Assembly: GCA_012517405.1 (NCBI GenBank)
Contig: JAAYVB010000002.1
Span: 62,001-126,000 of the forward strand
Direction: 5' to 3'
Source of the DNA: Propionibacterium sp.
GTDB lineage: Bacteria > Actinomycetota > Actinomycetes > Propionibacteriales > Propionibacteriaceae
Length of the DNA: 64,000 nt
Part shown: positions 57,649 to 64,000 of the stretch, piece by piece
Position numbering within the stretch: the stretch's first letter is position 1
How the letters are laid out: each line of letters opens with the position of its first letter
The notes under the pieces: model-generated
Database searches by the model: none
What the model was told of the DNA's origin: nothing
The model's input: the letters and a program-made list of their open reading frames with translations, nothing else
Program-made: the position numbers and the translations under genes

Positions 57649-58974
57649 GTGACGAGCGTTCCGGAACCCAGCTATCAACAACCTGGTCCCGTCGCGCCCG
57701 TACCACCGAACCCGCCGGTACGCACCCGACTGACCCGCAGCCGCTCCGAGGCCTGGCTGGGTGGGGTCGCTGCCGGCATCGCTGATCATCTGGGCTGGCC
57801 GACGTGGCTGGTCCGGCTGTGTTTCGTCGGTCTGGCGTTTGCGAACTTCCTGACCATCGGCGTCTACGCGGTGCTGTGGATCCTGATGCCCGAACCGTCG
57901 CCGGTCGAGCAGCCGCCCGGGCTGCAGGCGGCGACCAACCAGGGCATGCGCCAGTCGACTCGTCCGAAGAATGTCAGCTTCGGTCGGGTGAGCGCGGTGG
58001 TGATGGTCGGGTTCGGCCTGATCATGCTGGCCCGGATGCTCGGCATGGGGCCCGCCAATGCGTTCTTCTGGCCGATCATGCTGGCCGCGCTCGGTGTCGG
58101 TCTGGTCTGGCTACAGGCCGATGATGAACCCGCGGTCTCGAAGTCTGCGGCTGAGGCGCCGGCAGGCTCCGAGCAGACCCGGCGGCCGATCGTATCCGTC
58201 GGTGGCCGCAAGTGGGTCGAGGCGGTGCGGGTGCTGGGTGGCATGACGCTGATCGGCGGTGCGGTGGCGCTGCTGGCGGCATCGCAAGGTGGGGTCGGTC
58301 AGCTGCCGCTGGTGGCGATGGTGTCGGCGCTGACCGTCGCGGGTGTGGCCGTGGTGGCTGCGCCGTGGATCCTGCGCTACCGGCGCAGGATGGCCGCAGC
58401 CTATGAAGAGAAGCTGATCGCCGACACCCGGGCCGATATGGCGGCCCATCTGCACGATTCGGTGCTGCAGACCCTGGCCCTGATTCAACGCCAGGCCGAC
58501 GATCCCAAGCAGGTGGCGACACTTGCTCGTCGTCAGGAGCGTGAACTGCGCTCCTGGCTCTACGCCGACCAGGCCGGGCCGTCGACTCTGAAGGCCGCCC
58601 TGACCGAGGCCGGTGGTGAGGTCGAGGACGAACGCGGTGTCCCGGTCGAGGTGGTCTGCGTGGGCGACATCGAACTGACCGAAGGGCTGCGAGCACTCGT
58701 CCAGGCTGCGCGGGAGGCGATGACCAACGCTGCGAAGCACTCCGGCGCGCCGTTCATCGATGTCTATGCTGAGGTGGAACCTACCGGCGAGGGTGAACTC
58801 GTCCAGGTCTTCGTCCGTGATCGGGGCAAGGGATTCGATCCTGCCGATGTCGCGGACGACCGGATGGGGGTGCGTTCGTCGATTGTCGGCCGCATGGAAC
58901 GCCATGGCGGCAGCGCGAAGATTCGCTCGGCGCCCGGTGAGGGAACCGAGATCCGATTGGAGATGAAGGCATGA
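57649..58974 (+). CDS. PspC-domain sensor histidine kinase (LiaS/NarL family)
   Basis: 441 residues. An N-terminal PspC domain (about 28-85, RSRSEAWLGGVAAGIADHLG), about four membrane helices (115-240), then HisKA_3 with candidate phospho-acceptor His269 in MAAHLHDSVLQTLALI and an ATPase domain with REAMTNAAKHSGAPF and RDRGKGFDP. Such PspC-kinases in actinobacteria pair with LuxR-type regulators to sense envelope damage. The GTG start is used. The stop overlaps the regulator ATG. Confidence 0.92.
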   Translation: MTSVPEPSYQQPGPVAPVPPNPPVRTRLTRSRSEAWLGGVAAGIADHLGWPTWLVRLCFVGLAFANFLTIGVYAVLWILMPEPSPVEQPPGLQAATNQGMRQSTRPKNVSFGRVSAVVMVGFGLIMLARMLGMGPANAFFWPIMLAALGVGLVWLQADDEPAVSKSAAEAPAGSEQTRRPIVSVGGRKWVEAVRVLGGMTLIGGAVALLAASQGGVGQLPLVAMVSALTVAGVAVVAAPWILRYRRRMAAAYEEKLIADTRADMAAHLHDSVLQTLALIQRQADDPKQVATLARRQERELRSWLYADQAGPSTLKAALTEAGGEVEDERGVPVEVVCVGDIELTEGLRALVQAAREAMTNAAKHSGAPFIDVYAEVEPTGEGELVQVFVRDRGKGFDPADVADDRMGVRSSIVGRMERHGGSAKIRSAPGEGTEIRLEMKA

Positions 58975-59657
58975 CCAACGCCCAGACCGAACCAACCCCC
59001 GAGCACACCGGTCCGTGGCGGGTCGTCCTGGTGGACGATCACGGCATCTTCCGGGCCGGCGTCCGCCACGAACTCGAACAGGCGTCCGACAAGGTTGAAA
59101 TCGTCGGCGAGGGCGAAGACGTGGCCACCTCGGTGAAAGCCATCCTCGCCACGGTGCCCGATGTGGTGCTGCTGGACGTTCACCTGCCCGGTGGTGGCGG
59201 CGCGGAGGTCATCAAGAAGGTGCACGCCACCCAGCCGAAGGTGAAGTTCTTGGCACTGTCGGTCAGTGACGCCGCCGAGGACGTCATCGGTGTCATCCGG
59301 GCCGGCGCCCGCGGCTATGTTACGAAATCGATCAGCACGGACGACCTGATCGACTCGATCGGGCGGGTGGCCACCAATGATGCGGTCTTCTCGCCGCGGC
59401 TGGCCGGTTTCGTCCTGGACGCGTTCTCGGGCTCGATCGACGTGGCGTCCATCGATGAGGACCTCGACCGGCTCAGCCAGCGCGAACGCGAGGTGATGAA
59501 GCTGATCGCCCGCGGCTACTCGTACAAAGAGGTGGCCAAGGAGCTGTTCATCTCGATCAAGACCGTCGAGACGCATGTCTCCAGCGTGCTGCGCAAGCTG
59601 CAGCTGTCGAACCGCTATCAGCTGACCAAGTGGGCAACCGACCGCAAGCTGGTGTGA
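58971..59657 (+). CDS. LuxR/NarL-type response regulator
   Basis: 228 residues. Receiver domain with VVLVDDHGIFRAGV, phospho-acceptor Asp69 in VVLLDVHLPGGGG and a conserved Lys in YVTKSIS. The LuxR helix-turn-helix is LSQREREVMKLIARGYSYKE to TVETHVSSVLRKLQLSNRYQ. It is coupled to the PspC-kinase by ATGA and likely controls this PspC cluster. Confidence 0.93.
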   Translation: MTNAQTEPTPEHTGPWRVVLVDDHGIFRAGVRHELEQASDKVEIVGEGEDVATSVKAILATVPDVVLLDVHLPGGGGAEVIKKVHATQPKVKFLALSVSDAAEDVIGVIRAGARGYVTKSISTDDLIDSIGRVATNDAVFSPRLAGFVLDAFSGSIDVASIDEDLDRLSQREREVMKLIARGYSYKEVAKELFISIKTVETHVSSVLRKLQLSNRYQLTKWATDRKLV

Positions 59658-59710
59658 ATCCCGAACTCGTATGAATCCCAAGCTGGCGTAGACCCCCGCC
59701 GCGGATCCGG

Positions 59711-59789
59711 CACGCTCGCCATAAATACGGAACGCTCGCCATAAGTCAGTTCGCTGCTGTCTGTAGCAAACTGTTCTATGGCGAGCGTT
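59711..59789. repeat. Direct and inverted repeats between convergent genes
   Basis: CACGCTCGCCATAA (59711) and AACGCTCGCCATAA (59731) are direct copies. The second forms a 13-bp perfect inverted repeat with TATGGCGAGCGTT (59777-59789); inside, CAGTT/AACTG and GCT/AGC extend the stem. It may be a bidirectional terminator or a small repeat element. Confidence 0.6.
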
Positions 59790-59841
59790 TGGAGTGACGG
59801 GGTGGGGAGGACCGGACGTCTGTGCGGCCGGCCCTGCGCCG

Positions 59842-60093
59842 TCAGGCCTTCTTGGTCAGCTTGTTGTAGAGGAAGGTCACCAGGAATCCGCCGAGGATGG
59901 CGATGATCCAGGTGATGGGGTTCCAGAATCCCTGCAGCGAGATGCCGAAGATCGCCGACGAGATCCAGCCACCGACGACTGCGCCGAGCACACCGAGCAG
60001 CAGGGTCATGATCCATCCACCGCCCCCGCCGACTACAGCTCGCGCAATCGATCCTGCAATGAGGCCCAGGACAAGCCATGAGATGAACATCAT
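59842..60093 (-). CDS. GlsB/YeaQ/YmgE-family membrane protein
   Basis: 83 residues, three glycine-rich membrane helices (FISWLVLGLIAGSIARAVVG; WIMTLLLGVLGAVVGGWI; WIIAILGGFLVTFLYN). This is the transglycosylase-associated/GlsB stress family, with no known biochemical activity. TACACT six bases before the ATG suggests a leaderless mRNA. It diverges from pcrA. Confidence 0.9.
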   Translation of the reverse strand: MMFISWLVLGLIAGSIARAVVGGGGGWIMTLLLGVLGAVVGGWISSAIFGISLQGFWNPITWIIAILGGFLVTFLYNKLTKKA

Positions 60094-60099
60094 GGCGCC

Positions 60100-60105
60100 A
60101 GTGTA
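60100..60105 (-). promoter_or_regulatory. -10 box of leaderless glsB-like gene
   Basis: TACACT on the minus strand, six bases before the ATG. Confidence 0.4.
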
Positions 60106-60195
60106 GGCAGGAGAAGTGTTACGAACCTGAAGGTCTGGTCGTGGTCAGGGTCGCTATCAGGGTGCGTTGGGGGACCCGGCTACCCTGATAGGGCT

Positions 60196-62583
60196 ATGAC
60201 TCAATCAGATCTGCTCGAGGGCCTGAATCCGCCGCAGCGGGAAGCCGTTACGCATGCCGGTCGTCCCGTGCTGGTGGTCGCCGGCGCGGGATCGGGCAAG
60301 ACCCGGGTGCTGACCCGCCGCATCGCTTATCTGGTGTCGCAGCGCGATGTGCACCCCGGTTCGATACTGGCGATCACCTTCACCAACAAGGCCGCCGCCG
60401 AGATGCGCTCGCGCGTCATCGATCTGGTGGGCAACCGAGCCCGGCTGATGTGGGTCTCCACATTCCACTCGGCCTGCGTGCGCATCCTGCGATCCGAGAT
60501 CGATGCGATGGGCTTTCGCAAGACGTTCTCGATCTACGACGACACCGACGCCAAGCGCCTGATGACGCTGGTCGCCCGCGACCAGAACCTCGACCCCAAG
60601 AAGTTTCCGCCGCGGGCCCTGCTCAACTGGGTGAGCAACTGCAAGAACGAGCTGATCACTCCCGACCAGGCCATCGCAAAGGCCTCCGGTCTGGACGAGG
60701 TGCGTGCCGAGGCCTACAAGGCCTACAACGAACGGTTGCGGGCGGCGAATGCACTCGATTTCGACGACCTGATCATGACCACGGTGCTGTTGTTCCAGCA
60801 GCATCCCGAGATCCGCGAGGCCTACCGCCGGCGTTTCCGTCATGTGCTGGTCGACGAGTACCAAGACACCAACCACGCCCAATACCTGCTGATCAAGCAG
60901 CTGTGCGGGGATCTCGGCCCCGACGACGGGCTGCCGGACGACGCGCCGCGCATCACCCCGGGTGAGCTCATGGTGGTGGGTGACTCCGACCAGTCGATCT
61001 ACGCATTCCGCGGAGCGACGATCCGCAACATCCTCGACTTCGAGAACGACTTCCCCGGCGCCCGGACGATCCTGCTCGAGCAGAACTACCGATCCACCCA
61101 GACCGTGCTGTCGGCGGCGAATGCGGTCATCCAGCACAACTCGGGGCGTCCGGACAAGAAGCTGTGGAGCGAGGCCGGCGCCGGCGAACAGATCGTCGGC
61201 TACGTCGCCGACACCGAGCACGACGAGGCGCGTTTCGTCGCCGGCGAGATCGACTCGCTGGTCGATGGCGGCCGGGCCAAGTACTCCGATGTGGCGGTCT
61301 TCTACCGCACCAATGCCCAGTCCCGGGCATTCGAAGAGGTGTTCATCCGGGTCGGCCTGCCCTACCGGGTGGTCGGTGGGGTGCGCTTCTACGAGCGCCG
61401 CGAGATCCGTGACGCGCTGGCCTATCTGCGCGCGATCGCCAACCCCTCGGACGACGTCTCGCTGCGCCGCATCATCAACGTGCCCAAGCGCGGGATCGGG
61501 GAGCGCGCCGAGGTAGCGCTGGCGATGCTGGCCGCCAACGAACAGATCAGCTTCGCCGACGCCATCGAGCGCGCCGAGCAGGCCCCGGGTATCGCCACCC
61601 GCTCGCTCAACCAGGTGAGAGCGTTCGGGCAGATGATGGCCGACTTCCGAGCCATGGTCGATGCCGGCCTGCCGGCCAGCGATGTCCTGGAGGCGGTGCT
61701 CAAACGCTCCGGGATGATCGATGAGTTGCGCAATTCGTCCGACCCGCAGGACGAGACCCGGCTGGAGAACCTGATCGAACTGGTCAAGGTCGCCCAGGAG
61801 TTCGTCGCGCAGGCCACCACCCGGGACCTGGCCGGACAAGACGACTTCGAGGTGGTAGCTTCGACCGGCACCGACGGCGCTGCCGACCCGGGCGCCGAGC
61901 TGGCCGGTGCTCTGGCGACGGCCCAGCCCGAGCCGGACGCGTCCTTGGGAGCCTTCTTGGAGCGGATCGCGCTGGTCGCCGACTCCGACCAGATTCCCGA
62001 CGCCGGCGCCGATGCCGGGGTCGTCACGCTGATGACCCTGCACACCGCGAAGGGCCTGGAATTCGACACGGTCTTCCTGACCGGCCTGGAGGACGGCATC
62101 TTCCCGCACATGCGTGCCATGACCGACCCCGCCGAACTGGCGGAGGAACGCAGACTCGCCTATGTCGGCATCACCCGCGCCCGCAAGAAGCTCTATCTCA
62201 GCCGTTCGGTCGTCCGCACCATGTTCGGTCAGCCCGCCTACAACCCGGCCAGCCGGTTCTTCGCCGAGATCCCGGACGACCTCATCGACTGGCGGCGCAA
62301 GGAATCCGAGGTGGCCAGCTGGGCGTCCGGCGCGGCCGAACGGACCGCCTCGGCCCGCGCCGCGCTCGGGTCGGGCACGATCTTCGGCACCGGACGCGGC
62401 CAGGCCATCAAGAAGACTCTGCCCACAGTGAACACCGGCGACCGGGTGCTGCACTCCACCTACGGCATGGGCACCGTGGTGGCTACCCATGGCAGTGGTG
62501 ACAATGCGAAGGCCGACGTCGATTTCGGATCCAGCGGGGTGAAGCGATTCGCTTTGAAGTACGCGCCGTTGGAGAAGCTGTGA
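60196..62583 (+). CDS. pcrA: ATP-dependent DNA helicase PcrA/UvrD
   Basis: 795 residues, superfamily 1 3-prime to 5-prime helicase for repair and replication restart. Walker A VVAGAGSGKTRVLTRR, motif Ia AITFTNKAAAEMRSR, motif II LVDEYQDTN, motif III VGDSDQSIYAFRGA and motif V/VI LHTAKGLEFDTVFL and RRLAYVGITRARKKLYL are all present. The C-terminal Tudor-like end (GDRVLHSTYGMGTVVATHG) contacts RNA polymerase in homologues. TACCCT lies nine bases before the ATG and no ribosome binding site is clear. Confidence 0.96.
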   Translation: MTQSDLLEGLNPPQREAVTHAGRPVLVVAGAGSGKTRVLTRRIAYLVSQRDVHPGSILAITFTNKAAAEMRSRVIDLVGNRARLMWVSTFHSACVRILRSEIDAMGFRKTFSIYDDTDAKRLMTLVARDQNLDPKKFPPRALLNWVSNCKNELITPDQAIAKASGLDEVRAEAYKAYNERLRAANALDFDDLIMTTVLLFQQHPEIREAYRRRFRHVLVDEYQDTNHAQYLLIKQLCGDLGPDDGLPDDAPRITPGELMVVGDSDQSIYAFRGATIRNILDFENDFPGARTILLEQNYRSTQTVLSAANAVIQHNSGRPDKKLWSEAGAGEQIVGYVADTEHDEARFVAGEIDSLVDGGRAKYSDVAVFYRTNAQSRAFEEVFIRVGLPYRVVGGVRFYERREIRDALAYLRAIANPSDDVSLRRIINVPKRGIGERAEVALAMLAANEQISFADAIERAEQAPGIATRSLNQVRAFGQMMADFRAMVDAGLPASDVLEAVLKRSGMIDELRNSSDPQDETRLENLIELVKVAQEFVAQATTRDLAGQDDFEVVASTGTDGAADPGAELAGALATAQPEPDASLGAFLERIALVADSDQIPDAGADAGVVTLMTLHTAKGLEFDTVFLTGLEDGIFPHMRAMTDPAELAEERRLAYVGITRARKKLYLSRSVVRTMFGQPAYNPASRFFAEIPDDLIDWRRKESEVASWASGAAERTASARAALGSGTIFGTGRGQAIKKTLPTVNTGDRVLHSTYGMGTVVATHGSGDNAKADVDFGSSGVKRFALKYAPLEKL

Positions 62584-62595
62584 TCGATGCCCCGC

Positions 62596-62601
62596 TAGGC
62601 T
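62596..62601 (+). promoter_or_regulatory. -10 box of leaderless sucC
   Basis: TAGGCT, six bases before GTG 62608. Confidence 0.4.
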
Positions 62602-62607
62602 GACGGG

Positions 62608-63828
62608 GTGGATCTATTCGAGTATCAGGCCCGGGATCTGTTCGAAGCCCAGGGCGTTCCGGTTCCGCGAGGCATCGTCGCTCGAACGCCGGAAGAAGCA
62701 GAGCAAGCCGCCATCACGCTCGGTACTCCCGTGACCGTCGTCAAAGCCCAGGTGAAGACCGGTGGACGCGGCAAGGCCGGCGGTGTCAAGGTCGTCCGTT
62801 CGCCGAAGGAGGCGGCGCAGGCCGCGGAAAAGATCCTCGGCATGGACATCAAGGGTCACACGGTGCACCAGGTGATGGTCGCCGAGGGCATCGACATCGC
62901 CGAGGAGTACTACTTCTCATTGCTGGTCGATCGAGCCGAACGGCGCTGGCTGGCGATGTGCAGCACCCAGGGCGGGATGGACATCGAGACGTTGGCCGCC
63001 GAGCATCCCGAAGCGCTGGCCCGGGTAGCTGTCGACCCCAGGGTGGGCATCGACGCCGCCAAGGCTGTCGAGATCGTGGACGCCGCCGGGTTCGACGAGG
63101 CCGACCGCGTGAAGATCGCTGAGGTACTGGTCACTCTGGGGGCTGCGTTCGTCGCCGAGGACGCCACGCTGGTCGAGGTGAATCCCCTGGTCAAGACCGG
63201 TTCAGGGCAGATTCTGGCGGCTGACGGCAAGGTCACCTTGGACGACAACGCCGACTTCCGGCATCCCGATCATGCCGGGCTGAAGGACCTCTCCGCCACC
63301 GATCCGCTGGAGTTGGCGGCTGCCGAACGCGGTCTCAACTACGTGAAGCTGGACGGCGACGTCGGCATCATCGGCAACGGGGCGGGCCTGGTGATGAGCA
63401 CCCTCGACGTGGTCGCCTACGCGGGCGCCGACCTGCCCGGTCAGCCGAAACCGGCAAACTTCCTCGACATCGGAGGTGGCGCGTCCGCCCAGGTGATGGC
63501 CGACGGACTGAGCATCATCTTGTCCGACGGGCAGGTGCGGTCGGTCTTCGTCAACGTCTTCGGCGGCATCACCGCGTGCGACGAGGTGGCCAACGGCATC
63601 AAGCAGGCCCTGATGGTGCTGGGAGACCAGGCCACGCGTCCGATCGTGGTGCGGCTGGACGGCAATGCCGTCGAAGAAGGACGTGGCATCCTGGCCGAGT
63701 ATGCGCACCCACGCGTCCGGCTCGCCGAGACCATGGACGATGGCGCCCGGCTGGCGGCCGAACTGGCTGCCGAGGTCGAGATCTTGGCCGATGACCAGCA
63801 GGCCGACGACGCAAGCAAGGAGGCCTGA
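62608..63828 (+). CDS. sucC: Succinyl-CoA synthetase subunit beta
   Basis: 406 residues. With SucD it interconverts succinyl-CoA and succinate with nucleotide phosphorylation, in the TCA cycle and, in propionibacteria, near the propionate-forming route. ATP-grasp domain: [47 protein letters not shown]; CoA-ligase domain: [17 protein letters not shown] and [19 protein letters not shown]. The GTG start is fixed by TAGGCT six bases upstream. Confidence 0.96.
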   Translation: MDLFEYQARDLFEAQGVPVPRGIVARTPEEAEQAAITLGTPVTVVKAQVKTGGRGKAGGVKVVRSPKEAAQAAEKILGMDIKGHTVHQVMVAEGIDIAEEYYFSLLVDRAERRWLAMCSTQGGMDIETLAAEHPEALARVAVDPRVGIDAAKAVEIVDAAGFDEADRVKIAEVLVTLGAAFVAEDATLVEVNPLVKTGSGQILAADGKVTLDDNADFRHPDHAGLKDLSATDPLELAAAERGLNYVKLDGDVGIIGNGAGLVMSTLDVVAYAGADLPGQPKPANFLDIGGGASAQVMADGLSIILSDGQVRSVFVNVFGGITACDEVANGIKQALMVLGDQATRPIVVRLDGNAVEEGRGILAEYAHPRVRLAETMDDGARLAAELAAEVEILADDQQADDASKEA

Positions 63829-63829
63829 G

Positions 63830-64000
63830 ATGGCGATCTGGCTCGGAACCGACTCCCGGATCATCGTGCAGGGCATGACCGGTTCGGAGGGACGCAAGCA
63901 CACCCAGCGAATGCTGGACAGTGGTTCTGTCGTGGTCGGCGGGGTGACCCCCGGCAAGGGCGGGCAGACCGCGTCGTTCAACGGCGCCGACCTCCCGGTC
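63830..64000 (+). CDS. sucD: Succinyl-CoA synthetase subunit alpha (3-prime truncated by window)
   Basis: 57 residues are visible. MAIWLGTDSRIIVQGMTGSE and GGVTPGKGGQTASFNG match the CoA-binding Rossmann start of SucD. The catalytic phospho-histidine lies beyond the window. The ATG lies one base after the sucC stop, with AAGGAGG ten bases upstream. Confidence 0.94.
   Translation, partial: MAIWLGTDSRIIVQGMTGSEGRKHTQRMLDSGSVVVGGVTPGKGGQTASFNGADLPV

Overview
The window is a high-GC chromosomal segment from an actinomycete. It is most probably a member of the Propionibacteriaceae: the superoxide dismutase reads very much like the Propionibacterium enzyme as I remember it, and the ribosomal operon order, RpfB, MptB-like mannosyltransferase, GuaB3 and NnrED fit that group. 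Placement below phylum is inference from recall, not from a search. No rRNA, tRNA, CRISPR array, insertion sequence or prophage was found.

Layout. 1-1.9 kb: a CBS-domain gene (partial, minus strand) diverges from gltX. 2.4-12.2 kb: the S10 and spc ribosomal operons run without a break from rpsJ to rplO and end at a strong hairpin. 12.4-15.1 kb: secY-adk-map. 15.7-19.5 kb: infA-rpmJ-rpsM-rpsK-rpsD-rpoA-rplQ, ended by a textbook terminator. 19.6-32.3 kb: a mixed block separates rplQ from rplM-rpsI. It holds a GT4 glycosyltransferase coupled to a degenerate transglutaminase-like protein, two tandem secreted G5 proteins with different wall-lytic domains, sodA, csbD, a trmB-truA-methyltransferase operon, yccF, an EF-G paralogue and an acyltransferase gene broken by one amber codon. 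32.4-40.6 kb: rplM-rpsI, glmM, a voltage-gated cation channel gene with an in-frame UGA, coaA, glmS-acpS-nnrED. 40.6-46.8 kb: an MgtA-like glycosyltransferase diverging from the t6A operon (GNAT-TsaE fusion, tsaB, rimI, tsaD), then a NUDIX gene and a THUMP-like methyltransferase gene. 46.8-48.9 kb: groES-groEL under two CIRCE operators. 49-55.8 kb: an MptB-like mannosyltransferase, guaB, guaB3, chorismate mutase, cysE and guaA. 55.9-59.7 kb: three PspC-domain proteins with a LuxR-type two-component pair. 59.8-64 kb: glsB-like gene, pcrA, sucC and the start of sucD.

How the genes work together. Most of the window is growth machinery: ribosome, Sec export, translation initiation, tRNA modification, chaperonin, GMP synthesis, UDP-GlcNAc supply (glmM, glmS), CoA and acyl-carrier activation. 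A second theme is the envelope: RpfB-like and SLT-like wall enzymes, glycosyl- and acyltransferases, and a PspC/LiaRS-like stress module.

The clearest structural theme is translation initiation. At least twelve first-of-unit genes have a TANNNT -10 box 6-8 nt before the start codon and no ribosome binding site, as expected for leaderless mRNAs, while internal operon genes use Shine-Dalgarno sites or ATGA/GTGA overlaps. I found no obviously new defence or mobile system. The best leads are the two genes interrupted by single stop codons, the catalytic-domain swap in the G5 pair, the transglutaminase-like protein lacking its cysteine, the PspC module and several unexplained palindromes.
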